Source of the DNA: Roseovarius sp. MMSF_3359
GTDB lineage: Bacteria; Pseudomonadota; Alphaproteobacteria; Rhodobacterales; Rhodobacteraceae
NCBI RefSeq assembly: GCF_030733385.1
Contig: NZ_JASHJC010000005.1
Coordinates: 248,001-312,000 of the forward strand
DNA: 64,000 nt
Direction: 5' to 3'
In this document: one piece after another, positions 44,824 to 54,180 of the stretch
Layout: every line of letters begins with the position of its first letter
Numbering within the stretch: the stretch's first letter is position 1
The notes under the pieces: model-generated
Seen by the model: the letters and a program-made list of their open reading frames with translations, nothing else
Told to the model about the DNA's origin: nothing
The model's database searches: none
Made by a program: the position numbers and the translations under genes

Positions 44824-45678
44824 ATGAGTGCGGCAAATTCCCCGGAACGCCGCCGGTTCGCTGCGCTGCGCCGGATCGCCCGGCCGTTCAAGCCCGGCCT
44901 GATAAAACTTGGCTGTGGCTTGACGGAGCGGTGGATATCGGCTGGACGGTCCTACGATATCCTCGTGCTTTTCGGGATGCGGCGGTCGGGCAATCACCTG
45001 GCGATCAACTGGATCCTTGGTCAGGTGCCGGGAAGCGCCGTCTTTTACAACAACATCCGCCAGAAGGGTCACCCGTTCGACGTCGGTAGCCGGGAGTTCC
45101 GCGTAAGGTTCCCAAACACCCGCCCCCGGATCATCCTGAGCTATGAGGACCTGACCGCATCCGAGATCAAGGAAGGGCCGTTGCCCGAATTCCTGGCCGA
45201 TCGGGCGGCACGGCATGATGTCCGTATCCTGTCCGGGGTCATCCTCCGTGATCCTTACAACCTATTCGCGAGCCGCCTGAAAAAGTGGCCGGAACGATTT
45301 GCGACCGATACCGATATCCGTCGTCAGCAGGAATTATACAATAGTCACGCAGCTTTGGCCGAAAAACCGGAGCCCGTATTCGGCGAGGAACCGGTCGTTC
45401 CCATCCTCTACAACCCACTTGTCGCTGATCCCGCTTACCGGGAAAAATTATCGCGCAAGTTGTATATTCGTTCTGGTAGTGATGGATTAGATGAAGTACC
45501 GTTATACGGGCATGGCAGCTCTTTCGATGGTTACCAGACACAGGTTGCCGATGTCAGGGCCGGCGTTTTTGACCGCTGGCGAAGCAGTAGCAATGATCCG
45601 ACGTTCCGCACGGTGGTTGCTGACAAGCACGTTCAGAAGACGGCCCTGACACTCTTTGACATGGGGTCGCCGGACTGA
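44824..45678 (+). CDS. P-loop sulfotransferase-like protein
   Basis: A 284-residue protein with a 5'-PSB type P-loop FGMRRSGNHLA (about 50-60) for binding the PAPS phosphosulfate, and a later VILRDPYNLFASRL block that fits the 3'-phosphate loop (R and S residues). The family is sulfotransferase-like, and the order suggests a sugar as target. It is the first gene after the ABC exporter and is followed by another sulfotransferase gene. Confidence 0.75.
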   Translation: MSAANSPERRRFAALRRIARPFKPGLIKLGCGLTERWISAGRSYDILVLFGMRRSGNHLAINWILGQVPGSAVFYNNIRQKGHPFDVGSREFRVRFPNTRPRIILSYEDLTASEIKEGPLPEFLADRAARHDVRILSGVILRDPYNLFASRLKKWPERFATDTDIRRQQELYNSHAALAEKPEPVFGEEPVVPILYNPLVADPAYREKLSRKLYIRSGSDGLDEVPLYGHGSSFDGYQTQVADVRAGVFDRWRSSSNDPTFRTVVADKHVQKTALTLFDMGSPD

Positions 45679-45735
45679 CCGACGCCTTCGCTTGTCGCTC
45701 TCCGGACCGGGGGTCGGTCACGGCGGAGGACGCGA

Positions 45736-46554
45736 ATGTCAGCACTGCCCAATACGATCCTGGTCGGCGCCGCAAAGGCAGGCACCACCAGCCTTTGCCG
45801 CGATCTTGAGAAACACCCCGACATCTACATGTACCCAACGAAGGAAACCCATTTCTTTTCGTTCAACTACACGATGGGCATTGACCATTACCGGTCCCTG
45901 TTCCGTCCGACGGGTCAGAAAATCGTCATGGAAGCGTCGCCCGAGTACAGTGTGCGGGGCAAGACGCAACTCACCGTGGAACGAATGCTTCGGCATATTC
46001 CGGATGCCCGCGTGATCTATATGACCCGGAGCCCCTTGAAGCGGCTGGAATCGGAATACGTGCAGGAGCTGGCCAATGGCCGCAGGCCCCTGAGCTTTGA
46101 GCAGGCGGTGTTCGACTGGAACCTTCTGGACGGGAGCCTTTACGAGAAGAACTACCGGATTTTCGCGGAGGCGTTTTCACCGGAGAATGTTCATGTGATC
46201 TTTTTCGAGGATTACCTGAACAACAAGGCCAAGACGCTCTCGGCGCTCCTGAGGTTTCTGGGCGTTGCAGATGACCCATCGGTTTATGCCAACCGTAAGC
46301 CCGTCAACACCCGAAGCGAGCAGATCGTGGATCCGCCACTGATGAAAAAGCTGCGCGGTGTGCGCAGTTTCCAACGGCTCAAGCCCCTTGTGCCGGACGG
46401 CATCAAACTGATGCTGAAAAAGCAGATCAGCCAAGAGGTCAAGGCCGATATCGTCTGGAACGACGCGCTCCTCAAAAGAGTGATGCCCAAAATTCGTGAT
46501 GATGCCGAAACCTTCTTGAAGCGCCATGAAAAACCAATGGCGCTGTGGTTCTGA
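45736..46554 (+). CDS. sulfotransferase family protein
   Basis: A 272-residue heparan-sulfate-type sulfotransferase. The N terminus ILVGAAKAGTTSLCRDLEKHPDI has the PAPS-binding 5' loop (residues 11-20), then KETHFFSFNY and the 3' loop VIYMTRSPLKRLESEYV, all typical. It moves sulfate from PAPS onto a sugar hydroxyl or amine. It lies 57 bp after the previous sulfotransferase-like gene. Confidence 0.9.
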   Translation: MSALPNTILVGAAKAGTTSLCRDLEKHPDIYMYPTKETHFFSFNYTMGIDHYRSLFRPTGQKIVMEASPEYSVRGKTQLTVERMLRHIPDARVIYMTRSPLKRLESEYVQELANGRRPLSFEQAVFDWNLLDGSLYEKNYRIFAEAFSPENVHVIFFEDYLNNKAKTLSALLRFLGVADDPSVYANRKPVNTRSEQIVDPPLMKKLRGVRSFQRLKPLVPDGIKLMLKKQISQEVKADIVWNDALLKRVMPKIRDDAETFLKRHEKPMALWF

Positions 46555-46723
46555 TCCGGCCGTCGGGCACATGTGGGAGTGGTGTTTGCGGAACACGCCA
46601 ATGCGAAAAATGACGGGCTTTTGCGCCAAAATCTGCCAATGACTTTCCGATAACCTATTCTTGCCACAAAAAGCGGTGCATCAAGGCTTGGCAGCTTATT
46701 TGAAACAGTGAGGATTTTACCGG

Positions 46724-47365
46724 ATGTCGGACCCCTATTATGGCCTGGTCAGGAAAGAGATCTTCTCGTTTGTACCCGCCGATACGAAAAAACTGCTGGA
46801 TATCGGTGGCGGCTATGGGGGCACCAGTTCCGAGATCAAGCGAATCGGGCGCGCGGAGTATGTCGTGCTGACCGATCTAGTTGCCGACAATCACGACCCG
46901 GATATCGACAACGCCTTTGCCGGGAACCTCGATGATCCGGCCTTTCTGCAGCAGATCATCGATGAGGAGGGGCCGTTTGACACGGTGCTTTGCCTCGACG
47001 TGCTCGAACACCTTCGTGAACCCTGGGATGTGGTCGCCGCCTTGCACAAGGGGCTGTCACCGGGTGGTGTGATCGTAGCGAGCATCCCGAACATGCGCCA
47101 TATCAACCTGGTGGGTCCGCTGGTGTTGAAGGGTAAGTTCGAACTCCGCGACCGCGGAATCCGCGACCGGACGCATCTGCGCTGGTTCACCCGCGAAAGC
47201 GCCATTGGCCTGATGGAGTGCTCGGGCCTGAAAGCGGAAAAAGTGGTCGGCAAACGATCAGTCGCCCGTTGGCACAAATGGACGAACCTCTTTACCTTCG
47301 GGATCTTCCGGGCGTTTTTCGAAAAGCAATACCTGATCGTGGCGCGCAATACCGACGCGAAGTGA
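46724..47365 (+). CDS. class I SAM-dependent methyltransferase
   Basis: A 213-residue methyltransferase: motif I LLDIGGGYGGTSSEIK, the acidic strand TDLVADNHD, motif IV VLCLDVLEHLREPW and the later PGGVIVASIPNMRH. This form is common in sugar and lipid clusters (Methyltransf_11/23 type). A GAGG site lies 10 bases before the ATG. It is convergent with the WecG-like gene. Confidence 0.88.
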   Translation: MSDPYYGLVRKEIFSFVPADTKKLLDIGGGYGGTSSEIKRIGRAEYVVLTDLVADNHDPDIDNAFAGNLDDPAFLQQIIDEEGPFDTVLCLDVLEHLREPWDVVAALHKGLSPGGVIVASIPNMRHINLVGPLVLKGKFELRDRGIRDRTHLRWFTRESAIGLMECSGLKAEKVVGKRSVARWHKWTNLFTFGIFRAFFEKQYLIVARNTDAK

Positions 47366-47378
47366 CCCTGCTGGCGCG

Positions 47379-47404
47379 CCCTTCACGCCATGTGGCGCGA
47401 AGGG
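47379..47404 (-). terminator. hairpin between convergent genes
   Basis: On the minus strand CCCTTCGCGCC, loop ACAT and GGCGTGAAGGG pair as an 11-bp stem with a G-U pair. There is no T-tract. It lies between the methyltransferase and the WecG-like gene and probably slows or ends both transcripts. Confidence 0.5.
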
Positions 47405-47416
47405 CCCATGCCGTCG

Positions 47417-48250
47417 TTACTTCTTGGCAAAGGGATCGCGGTAAAGGCCAAATCGCTGCAACAGAATTTTCCACAGGAACGGCGGCTCGTGCACGATGTA
47501 CCGGTGCCACCGCTGCTTGGGTTCCTTGAGCAGACGATAGAGCCATTCAAACCCGGCCTCGGTGATCCACGCGGGCGGGCGTTTGAACGTCCCGGCCTCA
47601 TAGTCGATGGTTCCGCCGAGGGGCAGGAACAGTTTCACATTGGGCAGGCGGTCGCGGTGGTTGATGATGAACTTCTCCTGCCGTCCGCCACCGAGACCCA
47701 CCAACAGGACCGTGGCCCCCGAAGCGTTGATGAGGTCGATCATGTGTTCGATCTCGTCGGGCTTCTGGTCATAATCAAAGCTCGGCGCATAGGTGCCGCA
47801 GATGAATTCGCGCCCGACCTTAGCGTTGATCTTTTCCGCTGCGATTTCCGCAATGCCGGGTTTGCCGCCACACATGAACACCGTCACATCCGGGTTGTCC
47901 TTGTGGTGCATGTAGAATTTCGGGAAGTAATCCGAGCCTGACACACGCTCCTTGACCGGCGTGCCCATGAATTTCGTGGCGAAATACATGATCTGACTGT
48001 CGCAGGTGATGAGGTCGAATTTCTTGAAGATCTCGTAGAATTCCGGGTCCTGTTGCAGCTTCATGATCATGTCGACATGCAGCGTCAGCATCAGCCCTTC
48101 GTTGAAATCGCGCACGACCTCATCCATCGTCACATCGTGAACGAACGCATTAAGAAGCGGCACCTTCTTGTAACCCACTTCGCGCGGCGAAGCGTCATCC
48201 CCCGACACGATCATGCTGTCATCTTGCGCGGCGATAAAACCACCCTCCAT
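47417..48250 (-). CDS. WecG/TagA/CpsF family glycosyltransferase
   Basis: A 277-residue GT26-type transferase. The core is seen in ITCDSQIMYFATKFMGTPVKERVSGSD, FMCGGKPGIAEIAAEKINAKV, GTYAPSFDYD and VGLGGGRQEKFIINHRDRLP, followed by the C-terminal EWLYRLLKEPKQRWHRY. These enzymes add ManNAc-type or uronic acid residues as the second sugar on the lipid carrier. It forms one group with the two genes upstream (aldo/keto reductase-like and Gfo/Idh/MocA). Confidence 0.93.
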   Translation of the reverse strand: MEGGFIAAQDDSMIVSGDDASPREVGYKKVPLLNAFVHDVTMDEVVRDFNEGLMLTLHVDMIMKLQQDPEFYEIFKKFDLITCDSQIMYFATKFMGTPVKERVSGSDYFPKFYMHHKDNPDVTVFMCGGKPGIAEIAAEKINAKVGREFICGTYAPSFDYDQKPDEIEHMIDLINASGATVLLVGLGGGRQEKFIINHRDRLPNVKLFLPLGGTIDYEAGTFKRPPAWITEAGFEWLYRLLKEPKQRWHRYIVHEPPFLWKILLQRFGLYRDPFAKK

Positions 48251-48253
48251 ACT

Positions 48254-49138
48254 CTATTCCTTCCACATATACTGATTAACAAGGTCACGTGTATTGCGAA
48301 TATTTCCGGCGCTCGACGCGCCGAAGACAATCGATTCGACATTCGGAAGTTCGGAAATCCATGAAATCGCCTCTTCGGCGGAAATCGCGCCCGAGGCATA
48401 AACCGACATGGCAATCGCCCGGACACGGCCGCTTTCAAGTGTTTTGACGTATGAATCAAGGCCACCGCACATCCGGAACCCGAGCTTGTTGATGTTCGAA
48501 CAGACGATAGGTTTCTCGATGCCAAGCTCCTCGAGCGTATCCACCAGAAGCGGCATGTTCATCGTGATGAACGCAGGCTCGGCGTCGTATTTTTCCTTGA
48601 TGTGGTCATGGAACACGCGGAACGCGCCGGTGAACCCCATGCCCAGAAGCAGATCGGTAAAGACGTTCTGCATGAAGATCACGGGCGTCTTGAGTCCCTT
48701 GAACATCTTCATCTCGGCGTCGATCAGCACCTTGGCGATGCCATCCACATCCTTCGTGGCCAGCGCCTTGCCGCCGGTCAGCGCAGTCTTGAAAAACCCA
48801 TCCTCGGGCATGAAATGCGAAATCGCGCCCAACATCCCGTAGTCGGTTACCGCGTTGGCATATTTATGGGCGTAGGGCATGCAGGGATAGAAGGTGAAAT
48901 CCGGGTAGCGGTCCGGGTTCGCGCGGACAACATCGGCCACCTCGGCGATACGATCGTGCGTCGTGCACATGAAGGTCTTGATGCCTTCGTCATAGGCCGT
49001 GTCCAGCACGTCCATGATGGCGCTGGTCTCCTGAAAGCGCATGGCCTGGGCGCGCGCTTTCTCCTCGGACATATGGTTGATGCCGAAAAACTGGTTATCG
49101 CCGAAAAGCAAACGGTCCATCGTGGTCTCTTTTCCCAT
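48254..49138 (-). CDS. aldo/keto reductase-like TIM-barrel protein
   Basis: A protein of about 294 residues with barrel-type strands: FGDNQFFGINH at the N terminus, a helix-strand repeat pattern through the middle and SIVFGASSAGNIRNTRDLV near the C terminus, as in the final helices of aldo/keto reductases. The catalytic Tyr-Lys set is not clear to me, so enzyme activity is uncertain. The ATG at 49138 overlaps nothing; an ATG at 49120 (MDRLLFGD) with AAGAG upstream is a good alternative. It sits 3 bp from the WecG-like gene and 2 bp from the Gfo gene. Confidence 0.65.
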   Translation of the reverse strand: MGKETTMDRLLFGDNQFFGINHMSEEKARAQAMRFQETSAIMDVLDTAYDEGIKTFMCTTHDRIAEVADVVRANPDRYPDFTFYPCMPYAHKYANAVTDYGMLGAISHFMPEDGFFKTALTGGKALATKDVDGIAKVLIDAEMKMFKGLKTPVIFMQNVFTDLLLGMGFTGAFRVFHDHIKEKYDAEPAFITMNMPLLVDTLEELGIEKPIVCSNINKLGFRMCGGLDSYVKTLESGRVRAIAMSVYASGAISAEEAISWISELPNVESIVFGASSAGNIRNTRDLVNQYMWKE

Positions 49139-49140
49139 TG

Positions 49141-50235
49141 TCACGACCGCCCGAACCAGCCGCGTTTGCGCGCCGGTTCTGTTGCTGTTGCCTGCGGTTT
49201 GGCGGGGGTGATGCCCGCACTGTCATCAAGGATCATGGCAAGCGACCGGTCGGTCATCGCGGCAGAGCGGAAATCGTTCTGACCCGCCGCCTTACGCCCG
49301 TCACGCACGGCTTGGATGAAATCGTCCATCTGGTTCGAATATTCCTCACCGCGCAGATAGAACCACGGGTCCTCGGTCAGCTCGGTCGTGTATTTGACGG
49401 TCCAGCCCTTCTTGTAGTCGGGCAGGGCGGCAACCGGTTCGCGCAGGTAGACCTGGCATTCCTGCCGGTCCACATTCACGCGGCCATTGGTGCCGATCAT
49501 GCTGATCTTGGTAGTCATCTTGCGGTGCGATTCGTCACTCCAGTTGACCGAAAGCTGCGCCGTGGGGCCATCGGGGAACTGAAGCGTGCTGAACACCTCG
49601 TCGTCGATCCCTTCGGAGAAAACTGAGTTCAGAACCGAGCCGCTCACGCGCGAGGGCGCGCCGAACATCCAGTTCAGCAGGTTCAGCGGATGCGCGGCGT
49701 AGTCGTAAAGGCACCCGCCGCCTTCGGTCTTTTGCGTGCGCCATGTCTGACGCTTCGCGCGCAGGACGACGGGGCCATAGGCCTCGGCCAGAACATGGGT
49801 GATCCGGCCCAGCGCACCGGCATCGACGATCTCTTTCATCTTGCCGAATGCGCCGACATAGCGGTTGTGATAGCCGACCTGGTTGATGAGGCCCTTGCTT
49901 TCGGCCAATGCGGCCAGATCTTCGGCATCCGCCGGGTCCAGGCAGAAGGGCTTTTCGCAGAACACATGGATACCCTTGTCGAGCGCAGCCCGCACCATCG
50001 GCGCGTGCAGGCGCGATGGCGTGGCGATCACCACCGCATCCAAGGGCTGCGTCTCCAGCATCTCGTCATATTTCTTGTAGATCTTCGCAGGGATGTTCTT
50101 GCTCAGGACATCGACCATGAAGCCAGTTGCGTCGCAGGCATAGGTTTCCGTGTCAGGATGTGCGTTGACCAGCGCGAAATGGGACAGGCCCATTTTTCCA
50201 AGGCCGACAACGGCAATTTTTACTGTTTTGCTCAT
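49141..50235 (-). CDS. Gfo/Idh/MocA family oxidoreductase
   Basis: A 364-residue NAD-dependent oxidoreductase with an N-terminal Rossmann motif VGLGKMGLSHFAL, the EKPFCLDPADAE block with the catalytic-region Lys, and the C-terminal substrate domain with GGGCLYDYAAHPLNLLNW. The family works on sugars or nucleotide sugars (for example WlbA-like 3-keto sugar formation). It starts the three-gene minus-strand group with the aldo/keto reductase-like and WecG-like genes. Confidence 0.92.
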   Translation of the reverse strand: MSKTVKIAVVGLGKMGLSHFALVNAHPDTETYACDATGFMVDVLSKNIPAKIYKKYDEMLETQPLDAVVIATPSRLHAPMVRAALDKGIHVFCEKPFCLDPADAEDLAALAESKGLINQVGYHNRYVGAFGKMKEIVDAGALGRITHVLAEAYGPVVLRAKRQTWRTQKTEGGGCLYDYAAHPLNLLNWMFGAPSRVSGSVLNSVFSEGIDDEVFSTLQFPDGPTAQLSVNWSDESHRKMTTKISMIGTNGRVNVDRQECQVYLREPVAALPDYKKGWTVKYTTELTEDPWFYLRGEEYSNQMDDFIQAVRDGRKAAGQNDFRSAAMTDRSLAMILDDSAGITPAKPQATATEPARKRGWFGRS

Positions 50236-50531
50236 AACCGCTCGTGAGGTTTATTCGTTGGGGGCTAGTTGCCGTGTTTTTGTGTCTATAATTTGACGCA
50301 GGCGGCGCGTAGCGGTGAAAAACTCGGCTCTTTTCTCAGGATTCAGTAACTTCGCGTTCTTTAAGCGAAAAAACCGCGAGACAGAAGTCAGGAAAAACAC
50401 CATCTGCGCGAATCCGGGCCTATTGCTTTCAATTTGGGCAAGAACCCACTGAATTGTGTGACCGGCGAGGGGATTTTACCCAAGGTTTCGTATCTTTCCG
50501 AGGTTTAGGCAACGGGCCATGGCGCGCGGCC

Positions 50532-52097
50532 TCAACCTTCGCGGGGTCGCCGTTGATGCAGTGGTCTGTCGGCCCTTCCGCGGGCCGGTTGCGCCGTGGC
50601 CACGTCCGGTGCGTCTTTTCGCGCCGCCACGGGCGACGGGGCGCGTTCCTTGCGCATCTGGGCAGCCTTGCGGATATTGGTTTCCTTCACCATCGCTTCA
50701 GCGGTTTGATATCGGCCCATGAGCGCACCGGCAAAGAGCCAGACCACCGGTGACGTCGTCGCATTGGGGATCAGATCGATCATGGCCGCGGCCATCACCA
50801 TCGCCACACCCGCCGTGGCCGGCGTGACCTGCAATCGTCGTCGATTGACCGCCAACAGGATCGTCGCAATCCCCATCAATCCGAATTGTGCGATGTATCC
50901 CAACCAGCCATAGACGCCGACAACGATCACCCAATAGCCATCGGTCGCGGCAACATCGCTGCCCTTGTCGTTGAAGACCCGGTTCCGGCCCCAGGTTCCC
51001 CATCCGGCCAACGGCTTCCGGTTGGCATGCGCCAAAAGTTCATCCTCGTTATCAAACCGAAACAGCAGCGATTCCGCACGTTTAGGATCAATATTGGCAA
51101 CGGCACTATGGATCGACTGTGTTGGGACAAGGTCGGATCCACGCAATACCGGGTAAAGGAGGATGACCACCGAAACACATGCCGCCAGGAAAAGCTGCAT
51201 GCCCGGCCCAAAGAGGAACATCAGTGGCAGCAGAAGAATGGCAATGATCAACGCGCCAAGCGAGCTGCACATGAACAGGACCACGAAGAGATAGATCGAC
51301 GCGAGGAACCACTTGGCCGCGTCGGAGGATTTGAGTTTCTCCCGCCAAAGCGCCATTGCGCCAAGAGAGGACATGGCAAAGAGAATGGCGAGCCAGAGCC
51401 CGTGATTTAGGAACACGAGCGGACGATAGGCATCGCCTCGAACACTCTGCCTGAACTCATGGGTGACAAACCCGTAGATCTGTCGGTTGAGCCTCGGGCT
51501 CATGCGCATTTCCCATAAGGCAAGCAGCGAGTAGCACAAACAAGCGATCACAAAGACCTTGAGCAAAACAACGTGAGATTCAGGCGTTGCAAGATATCGG
51601 CGGGCCAGGAGAAATGGCGTTATCATGATCAGAAGCGCCATATCGACCGACAGGATGTCGTAAGGCCTCATGCCAGAAAGGATACGGGTCCCCCGCACCA
51701 GCGGTTCGCTGTTCCCCATGGTCGTGATGATGGTGGAGCCAAACAACACCGCAATCAACGACCAGAAGAGAATGTGCCCTCGCCGCGCGACAAACGGCGC
51801 AGGCTGTTTCTTGGCCGTCATTTGCTGTAATCTAGAGACCGCCGCCATACTGCCGATGGGCCGCCGCAGAGCTGCACGCGCCATGACAATGCACATCGCC
51901 GCGGCCGATACGTTGACCACAAGCTCCTTATCATAGGGCGGGACCAGAGGCAGATCGAACCCGACGAACTGCGGGACCAGCAGGTAGCCGAAGATGATCG
52001 AATAACATAACGCCTCTGTAAGCTGGAACCGCTTGAAGAGGTAAAACACCACCAGCGGCCAGCCAAAAAGAACAAGATCTGCGAGTTGCGTCGCCAT
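50532..52097 (-). CDS. O-antigen ligase/polymerase-like membrane protein
   Basis: A 521-residue protein with about 12 membrane segments spread through residues 1-450, a larger loop around residues 330-400 (with PTQSIHSAVANIDPKRAESLLFRFDNEDELL and KPLAGWGTWGRNRVF, where the RF..E and G.G.. features resemble the Wzy_C loop), and a charged C-terminal tail of about 60 residues. This layout fits Wzy polymerases or O-antigen ligases. No signature proves which. Confidence 0.72.
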   Translation of the reverse strand: MATQLADLVLFGWPLVVFYLFKRFQLTEALCYSIIFGYLLVPQFVGFDLPLVPPYDKELVVNVSAAAMCIVMARAALRRPIGSMAAVSRLQQMTAKKQPAPFVARRGHILFWSLIAVLFGSTIITTMGNSEPLVRGTRILSGMRPYDILSVDMALLIMITPFLLARRYLATPESHVVLLKVFVIACLCYSLLALWEMRMSPRLNRQIYGFVTHEFRQSVRGDAYRPLVFLNHGLWLAILFAMSSLGAMALWREKLKSSDAAKWFLASIYLFVVLFMCSSLGALIIAILLLPLMFLFGPGMQLFLAACVSVVILLYPVLRGSDLVPTQSIHSAVANIDPKRAESLLFRFDNEDELLAHANRKPLAGWGTWGRNRVFNDKGSDVAATDGYWVIVVGVYGWLGYIAQFGLMGIATILLAVNRRRLQVTPATAGVAMVMAAAMIDLIPNATTSPVVWLFAGALMGRYQTAEAMVKETNIRKAAQMRKERAPSPVAARKDAPDVATAQPARGRADRPLHQRRPREG

Positions 52098-52341
52098 ACC
52101 AGGAACAGTAACTTATTTTCGTTGCTGTAGTATCTATTTTGTCATGGGCAAGAAACCACTAAGCGGGATCTGGCGGGCAAAAAGACCCAATTGCAACATC
52201 CTTTCCCAACAATCCGGGCGGCATCGCGGCAATTGTTTCCATACCCGCCGGGATGGTGAATAAAGCGGTTGGCATGGTCCCGGGATTGCCGCATGAAGAC
52301 GCAAACCCCTGGCCTGCTGTCATTTGGAACCGGAAACTTTG

Positions 52342-53328
52342 ATGACATCATCCAACCCGCCTGCCCGGATCGCCAGAATTGCGGTGTCGGTCATCAATTA
52401 CAAGACCGCCGATCTGACCATTCAATGCACGCAATCGGTTCTGGACTGCCTGGGCGATGTGGACGGTCATGTCGTGATTGTCGATAACCGCTCCGATGAC
52501 GGGTCCATCGAAAAGATCTCGGACTGGATTGCCGAGAACGGCCATTCGGACCGGGTGCACCTCGTGGCGTCGGATACCAATTCCGGGTTTTCCGGCGGAC
52601 ACAATCAGGGCATGGGCGCGATGCCGGCGGAATACTACCTGATCCTCAACTCCGATGCGGTCCTGTTGCCCGGCTTCATTGATGAAATCCTCAAGGCCGC
52701 CGATGCCGAGCCACGGATCGGCCTCTTTGCGCCGCGGATTGATTACGACGATGGCGGGCAGCAGATCAGCTGTTTCCGGTTCATGTCCCCCAGGAGCGAG
52801 ATGATCCGCGCGGCGGAAAGCGGGCCAGTTACGAAACTTCTGGCCAGAAGCCGCGTCGCGTTGGAGATGCCGCCAAGCCCCGAGGACATCGAGTGGGCCA
52901 GTTTCGCCTGCATCCTGCTGCGGGCGGAGATGACAGGAGAGCTTGGGCCGATGGACGAGGGTTACTTCCTCTATTTCGAGGATGTCGAATACTGCTGGCG
53001 GGCGCGTCAAGCCGGATGGCGCATCCGCTATGTGCCGCAGGCGCGGGCGATCCATTTCCGGGGTGGCAGCGGTCCGGTCAAATCACTGGCCGTCGCGAAA
53101 AAGCGTTTGCCCGCATACTACTATGCCTCGCGCACCCGCATCCTTTACCAGATGTACGGCACCGGCGGATTATTGCTTGCCAACCTCACGTGGTTTTTCG
53201 GACGTGCGATTGCCCTTATGCGCGTGTTAGCTGGTAAGAAGATACCTCCGAGCAACCAACAGGAATACCGCGATATCTGGATCAATTTCTTTTCCCCGCT
53301 TGGCGACAGCCGTCAATCGAAGAACTAG
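52342..53328 (+). CDS. glycosyltransferase family 2 protein
   Basis: A 328-residue GT2 enzyme, near the rhamnosyltransferase type: VSVINYKTADLTIQC at the N terminus, VDNRSDDGSIEKI, the metal-site NSDAVLLPGF and the ED acceptor block FLYFEDVEYCWRARQAGW. The frame opens at a TTG at 52324; the ATG at 52342 is preferred. It is followed by a sulfotransferase gene 3 bp away. Confidence 0.92.
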   Translation: MTSSNPPARIARIAVSVINYKTADLTIQCTQSVLDCLGDVDGHVVIVDNRSDDGSIEKISDWIAENGHSDRVHLVASDTNSGFSGGHNQGMGAMPAEYYLILNSDAVLLPGFIDEILKAADAEPRIGLFAPRIDYDDGGQQISCFRFMSPRSEMIRAAESGPVTKLLARSRVALEMPPSPEDIEWASFACILLRAEMTGELGPMDEGYFLYFEDVEYCWRARQAGWRIRYVPQARAIHFRGGSGPVKSLAVAKKRLPAYYYASRTRILYQMYGTGGLLLANLTWFFGRAIALMRVLAGKKIPPSNQQEYRDIWINFFSPLGDSRQSKN

Positions 53329-53331
53329 ACT

Positions 53332-54180
53332 ATGGCACTACCGGATTTCATCATCGTCGGCGCCATGAAGTGCGGCACCAGCACATTGGCGGCGCAGTTG
53401 GACGCACAGCCCGGGATTTTCATGACCGATCCGAAAGAACCGAATTTCTTTTCGGATGACGCGATCTTTGCCAAAGGCGCAGATTGGTATCGTGACCTTT
53501 TTGCCGGAGCGGCGCCGGACGATCTCAAGGGCGAGGCCAGCACGCATTACACCAAAAGCCCCATCCATCCAGACGCCCTGCCGCGGATGCAGGAGATGCT
53601 GGATGCGCCAAAGATCATTTACCTGATCCGTGACCCGATGGTCCGGGCAGTTTCGCATTACATCCATGAATGGACCATGGGCGTGATGTCGTCGGATATC
53701 GAACAGGCCTTTGCCAATCACCCGGAGCTTGTGTCCTACGGCTGCTATGCCGAGCAGATTGCCCCGTATATCGACGCCTATGGCGCTGACAACGTGCTGA
53801 TCCTGAACCTGGAGACAATGAAGGCCGAACCGCAACAGGTGCTGGAGCAGGTCTGCGATTTCCTGGGCTACGATCAGGAACCTGTCTGGTCTGACGAGCG
53901 CGCGCAAATGAATGTCTCGGCGGAGCGCATCCGCAAGTTTCCCCTGCACTGGCTGATCTTTGGTAACCCCGTCGCGGCGGCGCTGCGCCGCACGCTGGTA
54001 CCGCAATCCCTGCGGGACCGGCTCAAGAAGAAGCGTCAGATGCAGGAGCGGCCGGAATTACCGGATCACGTGAAGGCCCAACTGCAATCGACCTTTGCCC
54101 GCGACTTCGAAAAACTGCGCGCGCTTTTCCCGGACCGGGACGATCTTCAGGCAAGCTACCCGTTTGTGCCCCATGGATAG
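53332..54180 (+). CDS. sulfotransferase family protein
   Basis: A 282-residue PAPS-dependent sulfotransferase: FIIVGAMKCGTSTLAAQL (5' loop, about residues 10-19), KEPNFFSDD, and IYLIRDPMVRAVSHYIHE (3' loop), all standard for the family. It lies between two GT2 genes, and its end overlaps the second by 8 bp, so it probably sulfates the sugar that those enzymes build. Confidence 0.92.
   Translation: MALPDFIIVGAMKCGTSTLAAQLDAQPGIFMTDPKEPNFFSDDAIFAKGADWYRDLFAGAAPDDLKGEASTHYTKSPIHPDALPRMQEMLDAPKIIYLIRDPMVRAVSHYIHEWTMGVMSSDIEQAFANHPELVSYGCYAEQIAPYIDAYGADNVLILNLETMKAEPQQVLEQVCDFLGYDQEPVWSDERAQMNVSAERIRKFPLHWLIFGNPVAAALRRTLVPQSLRDRLKKKRQMQERPELPDHVKAQLQSTFARDFEKLRALFPDRDDLQASYPFVPHG

Noticed and set aside
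43342..45216. Long minus-strand open frame (624 codons) opposite the ABC exporter
   Set aside because: It mirrors the ABC exporter and sulfotransferase-like genes and has a composition typical of a shadow frame, with no domain.
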